In this document: positions 9,124 to 19,362 of the stretch, piece by piece
How positions within the stretch are numbered: the stretch's first letter is position 1
Layout: the number at the start of each line of letters is the position of its first letter
DNA from: Echria macrotheca
Lineage: Eukaryota; Ascomycota; Sordariomycetes; Sordariales; Schizotheciaceae
Direction: 5' to 3'
Assembly (NCBI GenBank): GCA_030411725.1
Contig: MU839836.1
Span: forward strand, 62,001 to 126,000
DNA: 64,000 bases
Notes under the pieces: generated by a model
Told to the model about the DNA's origin: nothing
The model's input: only the letters and a program-made list of their open reading frames with translations
The model's database searches: none
Program-made: the position numbers and the translations under genes

Positions 9124-10970
9124 TCAGAATATTTGAATCGCCTCCATGTCCGCCATTAGCGGGTCATCCTTGTTGCGCCAGACCTCCACAACGTTGAGGC
9201 CAACGCTGTTCAGCATCTGCCTCCATTCGTACTCTGTCCGCTCGTGCCCTCCCGTTTGCGAGACCAACAAGTCCATCAGGCAGGACCTCATGTCGAGTGG
9301 GATGCTGTCCTCTTCCGCCGTGGGCATGATGTACTCTGAGATAACCACACGGGATTTGGGACCCATGGCGGCGACGGTGGCGCGGAGGATTTCAAGGCAC
9401 TTGCTGTTTGAGAGGAGATGAAGCAGTCTGCGAAAATAGTACACATGTGCACCTGAAACCGCATTATCAGCGCCTGTCAACAGTTCGAGGAGAGCAAGAG
9501 ACAAACCTTTGATGGGCTGCTCCGGATCCTCGAAAGGGTTGTACGGGCAGGTAAAAATGCCCGGGACGGAATCGCAGCCAGCCAAGACCTCGAGCCGGTC
9601 CTCCAGAACTAGGGCCATCCCGAGACGCTGGCCACACGCCGACTGGATTTCTCGGAGTGCGTCTCCATTCCCTCCGAAGATCTCCACGACCATCGCCCTG
9701 TCGGCGGCCGGCCGTGTCTCCTCCGCAACCGTCTTCCAAGGAAACCGACCCTCAGCCACAACGCACGGGTGCCACCTGGTCAACATATGTGCCAAGAACA
9801 ATTTCTTCTTGGCAACCGTCAATTTCCGGTGACCCTGATCGGCGGCACTGGTGCGCGTCAAGGCGAAGATTGGGGAGAGCGTTTCCGAGAGCACAAAAGT
9901 GAACAAGTCCCGTCCCTGCAGTGCCAGAGAAGCATTTGTGTGTGCGTAGACGCGGTTTACTGCGTCTGCACCCACCGAGTTCCGTGCCCGAATCTTTGAC
10001 CGCGGTTTCGACGACATGGCGGCCGAGACATCCATGAAGATGCCTTCAAGGGCGAGCACTCGGAGCATGCGAGCCAGAAATACTTTGTCCAGCCCAAGTC
10101 TTGCCGCCAGCACCTCGGGCGAAAAGAAGTTGCCGGGAGTACAGGCGTCGAAAACGCCGTGGTCGATGGCTTCTTTGATTGCGCTGAGAACAAGCACCTG
10201 TCGGGTAAAGGTCAGCACCGCCCCCATTGTCCAGTCATCGACGAACTTGCCTTATTGGTGTAATGGTTGATGGCGTCCTGTGGTGTCTGCACTGACGTCC
10301 TAACTTTCTCCAATTTTGTCATGATCTGCCTTTTGTGCTCCCCGGATATATTGGTCTGCTGGAGTAGCTTGACAAGGTCCCGAGCCGCTGCCAGCGCCTC
10401 ATGTTTGTTGTGTTCCTCCACGTCAAGTTCGTCCCAATTGACCCGACCCCCCGAACCGGAGCTGTGCGTGCTATCCAAGTCATCTTCTTCCGATTCGGTC
10501 GGGAGCAACTCAGGTATATCAAACCTGACTGTCTTCGTCGCGTGTTTAGGCTTGGCTGCGTTCGAGGATGCTGTATCCAAATTGGCCGTCTCCGATTCAG
10601 CGGTCTCCGATTCAGCGGTCTCCGGTTCAGCGGTCTCCGGTTCACCGGTCTCCGATTGAGCTAAGTCCGGCGAGGCTGTATGCGAATTGGCCGTCTCTGA
10701 TTCAGCGATCTTCGATTCAGCGGTCCCCGATTCAGCAGTCTCCGATTGGGCCAAGTCCGGCGAGGCTGTATGCGAGATTCCATTCGGGGGTTCAGCTGTA
10801 TCCGAATTGACCAGCTCCGATTCATCCGCATCTGATATGCCATCCTCCTTCGGCTTGGCGGGTTTGGGGGCGGTGGCTCGATTCGGGAGCAAAGCTGGCT
10901 TCTCATGCCAGAATCTGACATGCCCGGTTCGGTTGTATATGGGGCATGCTGGGTACTTGGGGTAGGTCAT
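9124..10970 (-). CDS. O-methyltransferase with repetitive disordered N-terminal extension; includes a GC-AG intron
   Basis: Three exons, 10970-10251, 10197-9507 and 9452-9124, give 579 residues. Intron 1 (10198-10250, 53 nt) has donor AAG/GCAAGT, branch CTGAC and acceptor CGACAG, a classical GC-AG intron. Intron 2 (9453-9506, 54 nt) is in frame and would add 18 unlikely residues if retained. Residues 1-56 carry a short basic start. Residues 57-134 are a pentapeptide repeat of the SETAE type. A helical dimerisation region follows, then a class I SAM-dependent methyltransferase: motif I VVEIFGGNGDA (about 409-420), HLL at the usual catalytic-His position (normally HDW), and GGHERTEYEWRQML. It would methylate a hydroxyl of a small molecule. 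The substrate is unknown and there is no adjacent backbone synthase. Confidence 0.8.
10570..10800. repeat. 15-bp minisatellite inside the O-methyltransferase gene
   Basis: Imperfect tandem copies of a 15-bp unit (gcggtctccgattca and variants), interrupted by a longer unit that recurs around 10655-10690 and 10745-10785. All copies preserve the reading frame and encode the Ser/Glu/Thr/Ala pentapeptide repeat. Confidence 0.8.
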
Positions 10971-11793
10971 GTTGGTCGTTTTCGAGGTGTGTATGTGCGC
11001 AAAATGGAATGGACGATACCAGTTCTTGTCGATGACATGCTGGACACATGCTTTTCTGGCAGCGGGGGACACGGGAGTTATATACTCGACGCTCAACCAG
11101 GTTGTGGCCCTGGTCTCCGCCTGTTGATTGCAGGGACACCTGCACCAGGTGAAAAAAGTGTGGCGTGTGGGAAGGCTCGTCGAGACAAGTTAGGAAAGTG
11201 AAGCTTCATCTCCGGGGGCCGACTCGATGCCATGGACAGCAGGAGCTCACACCACATGTGCCCCGGTCATTTCATCCTTCCACGGACACTGCCAGCACAC
11301 GGATCCGCACATCCGGCTGCAGCGTACCTACTTGCTTTGCTTTATCGCCCTGCCACAGATGGCAGGCGTCCTCAGTGCCAAAATCCCCGCTCACCGTAAC
11401 GGCAGGCACCTCTCGAAACAGCCATCGAAGAGGGCAATAGTGGTGAGCGATGCAGGTCTTGATGACCAGAACAGGGATCTAATAATCCGTCGTTGTCGAT
11501 CCCACCCTTTCCCCATCGAGGACGCAACCACGACCAGACACAGCCATCCACGCACACCTAGGCAACCTTCGACACCGATCTCGTGCATTCGAATTTTTTG
11601 GCCTACTGTACGGCCGCACTGTCCATCAGTTCCCCATCGAGGCAGTCCTACAGGGCCTGTTTCAAGTCAAGCTGAGTACCAGAATGAGACAAATGATACC
11701 CCGACGACAAAACTCCCAGGAGAAGAATCTCTCACTCATACAGTCATCTCAAATTAAATACTACGTATCCACACCAGGCAGTTCATCCTGACA
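10971..11793. other. Intergenic region upstream of the O-methyltransferase
   Basis: About 820 bp. It includes the promoter of the O-methyltransferase and the 3' end of the alcohol dehydrogenase gene. A 176-codon plus-strand frame (11227-11757) has no domain or protein-like pattern and is not called. Confidence 0.3.
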
Positions 11794-13268
11794 TTAGTAT
11801 CTCGTCAACTCGGGTGTGCCCTGGGCTCTGGGGAAGGAGAAGCGCGTCTCGACAAAGACCTTTTGCATCGAATCGTCCTTGGCGTCGAATTTGGCATAAA
11901 CCTTGTCCATGTCGTCCAAACTGACCCGGTGCGAAAGCATCTGGGTCGGGTCGAGCTCGCCCTTTTGAATCTTCTCCAACAACTCGTTCCAGTACTTGTG
12001 CACGGGCGCCTGGCCGTTGCCGATGAGGCGGATGCCGCGCTGCATGAGTGAGCCGATGTTGAAGTGGTTGGTGTAGCCGACGTAGACGCCCGTGATACCG
12101 GCGCGCCCGTAGTTGCGCACGCCCTCGACCATCTCGTTGACTATCTCGGACGTGTCCGTCTCGGCGCCCAGCTGCATCTCGAGCCAGTGCATCCAGCCTT
12201 TCGCGTACTCGCCCGCGGCGCACTCAATGGCCACGTCCGGGCCACGGTTGTTGGTGAGCTCCTTCAGCTTGCTGACTACCGTCTCCTTGCTCGTCACGCC
12301 GAAGCTGAGCTTCTTGAAGTCGACCAGGACCAGCTTGTCGCGGTGCTCCTGCGGCCACCGGGCCGAGATGAATGACAGCCGCGGTTCGGTATCCACAAAA
12401 ATGATCTTGCTCGCGCCCTCGCCGATGGCGTACACGCCCGCCATCTGTCCGATTGGGCCGGCCCCGAAGATGGCTACCTGGTCACCGGGATAGACGGCGG
12501 TGTCCTTGACGGCGTTGTACGATGTCGGCAGCACGTCCGAGAGGTACAAGGCCTTCTCGTCGGGCACGTCGTCGGGGATCGGCAGCAGGTTGACATCGGC
12601 GAGCGGCACGCGCACATACTCGGCCTGGCCGCCGGCAAAGCCGCCCGTCAGGTGCGAGTACCCAAAGATGCCGGCCGTGCGGCCGCCGTACATGGCTTTG
12701 ACCATAGTGTTGGAGTTGGTCACCTCACACTGCGACGACAGCTTCTGCTTGCAGAAAAAGCACTCGCCGCACGCAATCTGAAACGACGCTACGTAGCGCT
12801 TTCCGACTTCGATGCCCTTCGCACCCGGCGCCACCTTCTCGACGACGCCGCAGAACTCGTGTCCGAGGATGTCTCCCTTGTTCATCTGCATGACGGCCCC
12901 TGCTTTTCGTCAGTACGCCACCGGGAACGCGGCAACAGCGAGCATACCGTGGTAGAGGTGCAGATCACTGCCGCAGATTGTCGACCCGGTAACCTTGAGG
13001 ATGGCATCGCGGTCTTCAATGATCTTCGGCTTCGGCATGTCGACTGTTCGCTCGAGTTAGCATCCTTTGTCATGCCACCCGGTGGGCTGCAGTGGCAGCG
13101 AAGCATACCGACTTCCACCTTGCCCTTGCCCTGCCACACCAGCGCCTTCATCGTCTCGCCCGTCTCTCCCAGGCCCTCTCCCCGGTAGTTGGACACATCC
13201 TGCTTGATGTTCTCCTTGTCGTGGCCGATGATCTTCTCGGCCGCATACGCCGCCTGTGCTGTCGCCAT
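11794..13268 (-). CDS. Zinc-dependent alcohol dehydrogenase, formaldehyde-dehydrogenase-like
   Basis: Three exons, 13268-13109, 13043-12948 and 12899-11794, give 453 residues. Intron 1 (65 nt) has GTATGC, branch GCTAAC and CAG. Intron 2 (48 nt) has GTATGC, TACTGAC and GCAG. It is a medium-chain dehydrogenase: catalytic zinc ligands around STICGSDLHLYHG (Cys77) and GHE (98-100), structural zinc cysteines Cys129, 132, 135 and 143 in ACGECFFCKQKLSSQC, and an NAD site GAGPIG. The long insertion and the FGYSHLTGGFAGGQAEY segment suit the glutathione-independent formaldehyde-dehydrogenase-like subfamily. It probably oxidises an aldehyde or alcohol with NAD in the cytosol. The first 45 residues are an extension before the usual MKALVWQGKG start, so that inner ATG is an alternative start. 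Confidence 0.9.
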
Positions 13269-13837
13269 GTTTGTCTTGTCTTTATCGATGGATCAGTAGT
13301 ACTCAACGTGTTGTTCAATTGCTCCTGTCTCGCAAATTGATACGAAATCTTGGCAGACGAAGCAAAAGCACAGGTATACCCAGGGCGGTGCGTCCAGAGT
13401 TTATACTAAGGTCGGTATAAAATGTCGGGATGGGTGCCATTGGGTGGCGATGCCAATCAGCTGGGACCTATGACGCCCCTCCACCGTCATGACAATCTTC
13501 CAGCCCGCCGATCAGAGCAATTGCGGCTCCCCGGTTTGCCCATGTTGGCGGCTCTAAAGGTCTGTCTGGGTGCGCTTTGTGTCTCTGGGTGAAATGGTCG
13601 ACGTCATGGAGGGTCTCCACCATCGAATGCCGGCTCCCCGACCCCACCAATCCTTTCCCCACAAGTTTATCGTGCACCCCTTTCTGTCCTGTTTATTACG
13701 ACAATGCTAATAATGAGAAAGACAGATTCACTCAGTCAAAATAGTAAGCCGCTCCGAGGCTTCATAGCACTCAAAATACCGAGACACATTACAAAACACT
13801 GTTGCAGAGACAGACGTTACAAATGGAAGAAACACAA
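13269..13837. other. Intergenic region upstream of the alcohol dehydrogenase
   Basis: About 570 bp between two genes on the minus strand. It holds the dehydrogenase promoter and the 3' flank of the AIF-like gene. No other feature was recognised. Confidence 0.3.
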
Positions 13838-15639
13838 CTATTGCGGTGGCCCAAGGCTCAGCACATCCAGACCGCCCACAATCTCCTTCTTGCTCGGCAT
13901 CTTGTTCAGCTGCATTAGCTGCGCACACTGGGCCATGACGGGATCCATGCCCATGCTGGCCATCGCCACAACCGTGTCGTCCTTGGTGTAGTAGGCTACC
14001 CATTTGCCCTCGTCCGGGGCACCTTGCAGCACCACGTCGTCAAAGCCGCTGGCGATTGTGTTGCCGGCATACCGGAGCTGGGCACCCAAGGCGCTCCAGA
14101 ACACGGGCGTGAAAAACTCGGGCGGGATATTGGGGTTGACGATGTGACTGGCCACGGTGCGACCTGCGTTTTGTGCCACATTCCAGTGCTCGATCCGGAC
14201 GTACTTGCCGCCGCCTCCTGGCCCATGGTAAGGATATGTCGCAATGTCGCCAATGGCATAAACGTCTTTCAGGCCTACGACCGAGAACGTCTCATCCGTC
14301 TTCAGGCTGCCGTCACCCTCGAGACGCACCACACTGTTGTCTTTGAGGTACTCGGTCGCTGGGGCAACCCCGACGCCGAGGATGACGATGTCGGCCTCCA
14401 ACTTGGTACCGTCTTTTAGCAGCACAGTCCCCACATTCGAAGCGTTGGATGCCGACGGCTCGGCCTTGTCGACGCCGGCGCTCATGTAAAACTTGACGCC
14501 CTTCGCCTCGACTCCCTTTCTGATCAGGTTGCCAACCCTCTCGCCCAGTACTCGCTCGAGAGGTGCCTTCTCCATCCCGACAACAGTCACCTCATTGCCG
14601 GCTGACGTGGCCACGGCAATCTCCATGCCGATGAACGAAGAGCCGATGATGACAATCTTCTTGCCCTTGTCGCCAATCGCTTCGACGATGCGCTGGGCAT
14701 CCCCCACGTTGCGCAGCGTAAAGATGTTGCCCAGCACCCTGAACCCCTGAAGCGGCAGGACCCGGGGCGTGCCACCGGTCGACAGCACGAGCTTTGTGTA
14801 CGGAATCTTGGCACCCGACTTGGTGGCAACCGTCTTGCCGGCAAAGTCGACACCAGTGACCTCGTCCTGGACGATATCGACGCTGCCGCTCTGGTACCAC
14901 TCGGCATCACGCCACTGGAGCTTCGAAAGATCAGTGAGGAGCGCCTTGCTGAGCTTGGGCCGGTCGATTGGCAAGTATCCCTCGTTGCTAACAACCGTGA
15001 TGGCGCCCGAGTATCCCCCGTTGCGGAGGCCCTCGACCACGCCCAACGCGCCAGATCCACCTCCGACTACCACAATCTTATCATCGCCCGACACGGCGTT
15101 GCACTTGAAGTTCGGCTTGCGGCGGCCGGCCTTGATCTTGTCTGCCTCGCCAGTGATATAAACTGCGCCGTCGCGCTCGGTCGCCTTGAAAACCGGAAGC
15201 GGGTCGAGCGCTGGACCGTCTTCGATGTCGCCCGTCTTGACGTTGAAGCAAGCTGTGAGGACGCTGATGTCAGCAACTCAACTCTGGCGTGGCAGCAAGA
15301 AATAAGAAACTCACCGCCATGCCATGGACACGTCAGTTTGCCATTCGTGCCGAGGATTCCCTTGACGAGCGGCGCGCCGTAGTGTGTACATTTTGGCCCG
15401 ACGGCCTGGATCTTGCCGCCGGCGTTCACCAGGAGGACCTTGGCATCCAACCCCTCAACCTCAACCTCCTGCTTGTCGCCCGGCTGGAGAGCCAGCGAGC
15501 TGACATCCTTGAGCTTGTATTCCTGCGCCATCCTGGACGATGACGTGCCGGAGAGCTGGCGGAAGGAAAGGGCGAAGGAGAATCGGGTGTGTTTCGAAAG
15601 TGGACGGATATTGCAGGCGGCGCGGGCGACGGTCTTCAT
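13838..15639 (-). CDS. Rieske/AIF-type FAD-NAD oxidoreductase, mitochondrial
   Basis: Two exons, 15639-15315 and 15252-13838, give 579 residues. The 62-nt intron (GTGAGT...CTGAC...CACAG) splits the Rieske domain. Residues 1-35 are Arg/Ser-rich without acids (MKTVARAACNIRPL...), a likely mitochondrial presequence. An internal ATG at residue 37 could start a form without it. The Rieske [2Fe-2S] ligands are Cys84, His86, Cys104 and His107 (CTH and CPWHG). The FAD motif VVVGGGSGA lies at about 169-177, and the second dinucleotide motif IVIIGSSFIGMEIA follows. The layout matches AIFM3-type proteins, linked in animals to redox and apoptosis. In fungi the role is less clear. It lies on the same strand as the dehydrogenase 570 bp downstream. 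Confidence 0.9.
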
Positions 15640-16219
15640 CAGCAAAGATGGAATCGAGTGGTTTGCTGGTGGACGGGAGAGGAAGGGGAGAGGGGCAGGT
15701 CGTGATTGGGGAATAGCGCGGGGTAGGACGGAACCGGCAGACACGCCCGATCGAGCTCCCCAGGCGGCATTGCGTGGACATCGTTCGACGGGCCGGCTGA
15801 GCAGAGGCAAGCTGGCAAGGAGCCATGCAAGCGATGGTAATCACCCAGCCTGTGAATGGTCAGTGCCCCGCCGCTTCTGTTCTGTCCACCCCATGAGAGA
15901 CGATGCCGTCATTGCGGGGTTGTGCCGGAGTCGGGGACAAGCGCTGCGGAAAGATCCGCCCGCCTGAGGAAGTGGCCACATTATTCTCGACTTTTCAGCA
16001 GTCGCATGTTCCTCTGGGCAGTCTCCTCATAGGGTTTGCCCGTGGCAAGAGCAAGCCCGCAATCGGGCCTCAAGAAGCATTCGCTCAAGTTTCCTGGCTT
16101 TAAATACTTCTCCTTGGCCACCGAGAGCATGAGCATTGTTGCAGCAAAAATTCCCATCATACTCTTGACTACCGGCCTACTCATCTGGCACATACCGATA
16201 GCCCTTCATCAATACCAGG
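15640..16219. other. Intergenic region between AIF-like gene and HET pseudogene
   Basis: 580 bp serving as the divergent upstream region of the AIF-like gene and the HET pseudogene. The AIF frame stays open here for 57 codons but lacks an ATG. Nothing else was recognised. Confidence 0.3.
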
Positions 16220-18511
16220 ATGTCGAGCGGACAGCCTCCCCCGACCGTGGCCGAAAACGAGAAACAGCTGTGCGGCGAATGCGCACAGCAACTCCATGAT
16301 GTCTTTCAGTTCCCCGTTGACTGTGACGGAGCCGTTCGCAAGGTCAAGGGCACTCTGGACTTGCGCTGCCCCTTCTGCTTACTCGTCCATTTCGCCATGC
16401 GACACGAGATCGTCCCCGAAATCAAGGGCCTCTTCGACACATTGATCGAGCCAGATCCAAGGTCTGACGACAATGACGAATTTGAGCTTTTGGTGAAATA
16501 GGATAAAACACTAAGGCGGTTTCTGATCCAAGTCAGGGAACCCCCGCCCCTCTGTGGCCGCCTGTTAAGCAACACCATCTGTCTTCTCTCCTGCGGCGAA
16601 TCAGGAGGCGGCGGCGAGATAGCCATCGTGGAACGCCGCAATTCAGGTGAGGCGGTCTGGATCAATGACCAGACTGGCTATATAGTTCACGACGTTGAGC
16701 GGTATGTCCAGCAGAACCCATCCGGCGGCAACTGGCTAGAGCTCTTGGACGGTGATGCTGTTCTGGTTCCTGGGTCTGCCTCTGCGGACCAAATCAAATC
16801 CTAGATGGAGGACTGCAGAAGATACCATCCGACATGCAATATAGCCTACACCGACAGCGACAGGGAGGCGCCGAAGTTTCCTTTTCGGGTAATCGACACA
16901 GCTCAACTCTGCGTTGTTGAGTTCAAAGAGCATATGTCGTATGCCGCTCTGAGCTATGTTGAGGGGCAAGCGAGTCAGTTGCGCTTACTTTCGAGCAACG
17001 CCAGACGCCTTGCAGTCCGTGGCGCTCTGAGGACGGAACCCCCGGGCCTACCAAAGACGATTGCCGACGCCATCCAAGTGTGCAACAAACTCGGACATCG
17101 GTGTCGATTCCTATGGGTTGCCGCCCTTTGCGTCATTCAGGATGACAACCGAGATACGTTACTACACATCAATCACATGGATGTCATCTATGATCGGGCA
17201 AATGTAGTCCTCGTTGCCGCATGTGGAGACGATGCGAATGCTGGCCTGGAGCCCTGGAGACGGCAAAGACCAGTCCCACAAGGCGTCGAGGTAATTCAAG
17301 GACGACAATGGGTTTCAACACTGCGGCCAACGGCATTGATAGCGCGAATAGCAAGATCCATGTGGGCCAATTGCCGCTCGACATTCCAGGAGTACGCCCT
17401 AGCCCGTCGGGTCTTGATATTCACCGACCTTTACGCCGTCTACCGGTGCGAGATAGGGGCTCGCTGCGAGAATATTAAGTTTCAAGATATTCACCTCGTG
17501 TCCTGGCTTGAATCAACTTTCCGACGACTTCGTCGAGACATTGATGGGGCGGCAATGCCCGATCCCGATCTCAATACCATTCTGCACCAGTTCCTCATCT
17601 GCCAACCTGGCAACGAACGAGACTCAATTCACGCATTCCAAGGCATTCTAAACTGTCTAAATGGTAGAAACGGAAACCATATCCGGACTTTCTGGGGATT
17701 GTCCACAAGGAGGTTCGGAATTGGACTCGGGTGGACTGGTCAAAGCATGAGGCGCCGTAACCCAGCCTTTCCCAGCTGGTCCTGGGCCGGATGGGAATAT
17801 CAACAAGGAATATTCGAGGGGCAGTGCTTCCCAATTGAGGTCGAGGACGACAAAACTCAAGCATCTATACTGACCTGTTACTGCCTATCACCGAATAATC
17901 AGGATGTGCTTGTTCTCCTCGACCAGGCAGTTGAGACTGGCCCGCTACTACTCGATGACTACGACGTCCCCGATCCGCACATTCATGACAGTCTTGGCGA
18001 CTTGGCCCATCACTTTTTTGCCCTCGGAGATCTTGGCACGGTCCAGACGTTGATCGATTTGGCCCATCAATGGCGAGGCAACATCACCACATTTACCAAT
18101 ACAGGACATATACCACGTCTCGACCATTCGGTTCTCTTCTTTACTAGTGTCGCGTCGCTCCCGGTAGACAAACACCCGACCAGGATCAACCCTGCCAAGG
18201 AATATCAGTGTTATCGAGTCGATACCACCGGCACTTTCGCCTTGGACCTCGAGTTCGCCTTGGACCTCGAGCTTGAACCCTCATGGCGAGCGAGGCAACC
18301 AGACAAGCTCGAGTTTATTGTCACATCCTTCAAACGACCCTTCGACCATGTGGATTCCACCATCGTGTTCATCATGTGCGTCGAGTACCTTGGAGATATG
18401 GCTGGCTGCTCGTTCTACCAGAGGATTAGTGGGCATATGAAGATACAGCCGATGCTGGCCCTGTGGTGGAGGACCTGCGATCCAGTGAGAAAGCTTGTGG
18501 CATTGGTATGA
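16220..18511 (+). pseudogene. HET-domain gene interrupted by two in-frame TAG codons
   Basis: One frame of 763 codons, counting the final stop, runs from the ATG at 16220 to the stop at 18509-18511. It is broken by TAG at 16499-16501 and at 16802-16804. The stretch between the stops still reads as protein (VERRNSGEAVWINDQTGY). The second stop stands where HET proteins usually have a Trp just before the C-x-H-C-like segment (here EDCRRYHPTC), so a TGG to TAG transition is the simple explanation. The HET core is degenerate: YAALSYVEGQ for the usual YxALSYxWG, LWVAALCVIQDD with Ala-Ala for the usual Asp-Ser, and CRSTFQEYALARRVLIF for the W-T-L-Q-E block. HET proteins trigger heterokaryon incompatibility. 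This copy looks dead or dying, unless the stops are removed by introns I could not place. Confidence 0.75.
18236..18271 (+). repeat. 18-bp tandem duplication in the HET pseudogene
   Basis: Two perfect copies of ttcgccttggacctcgag encode a repeated FALDLE hexapeptide. Confidence 0.85.
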
Positions 18512-18860
18512 CAGGCATTACCGGAGCAACAGCACCTTTTAGCATACAGGTTGAAATATTTGTATGTTCCAGAAGCGAGGAAAAAAGAGCGAGGGAGGCA
18601 TGTTTTAAGTTTCGTTTGAGTTTCTGTCTGGCGACGAGTACCTTAGTCATGGTGCGTGTGCGGGGACAGAAAAGACCTAGGTACCCACGACATCAAGCTG
18701 AGGTCACCATGACTAGAGCCGCAGAATAGCGAAATAAGGGTTTTATAACACCCATCGTTTGGCAACACGTCCGCCTAGGTGCTCCAATGTCTTTGCTCAA
18801 CTTGTTATCTCAACCGATCTCTGCCACATCGACAACACACGTACTGACAAACAAATCAAA
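18512..18860. other. Intergenic region
   Basis: About 350 bp with a CCTAGGTACC motif near 18677 and the presumed promoter of the next gene. No other feature was recognised. Confidence 0.3.
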
Positions 18861-19362
18861 ATGGCCTCTCAAGCCTTCACCCGCTCCCAACTCGTCCTTC
18901 CCATGATAAACACGGCCAGGATCACGGCCCGTCAGACATGCCGTCCGTCCCCGCAGAGACGTGCCCTCGGTCGCCTCCCCCAGGGCATGGAGGCAAATAA
19001 CCCTCTCGAGGATCCGCGCGAGGACCTGGGCGGCCCAGGCGGACAGGAACTGTACCCCGTCAGCATGGCGCTGCACAAGTATGGCTGCTACAGCTCCCAG
19101 TCCCATTCTTACGCTTGACCCGTCGTAAAATGTGTGATTGCTTTTCTAACACGCAGAAAAAAAAAGGAGATTCGCGTCCATCACGGCCGCGTGGGTCGTG
19201 GCCGCCTGTGGCGTCATGTATCTCGCCAAGCGGATCGAGTGGGCGCCGCGCGATCCGGATGTGGTGCATGTCTTGATTCATGATAATACCAAGGGCGAGT
19301 TGGACGATGTGAAGCGGATACCGGTCCGGGTCAGGCCTGAGGATGTGAGGCGGCCGCACTGA
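18861..19362 (+). CDS. Small mitochondrial-type single-pass membrane protein
   Basis: Exons 18861-19078 and 19167-19362 give 137 residues. The start has a good context (caaaATGG). The N-terminus (MASQAFTRSQLVLPMINTAR) is basic and lacks acids, like a mitochondrial presequence. A Gly/Pro-rich segment follows, then one membrane span (ITAAWVVAACGVMYLA) and a charged C-terminus. The donor is GTATGG. Oddity: the obvious CAG acceptor (after 19156) gives the wrong frame because nine A residues follow it. The correct frame needs the AG at 19165-19166, right after the A run, or else a one-base error in the homopolymer. I do not recognise the family. A role in a mitochondrial inner-membrane complex is only an inference from size and layout. 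Confidence 0.6.
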
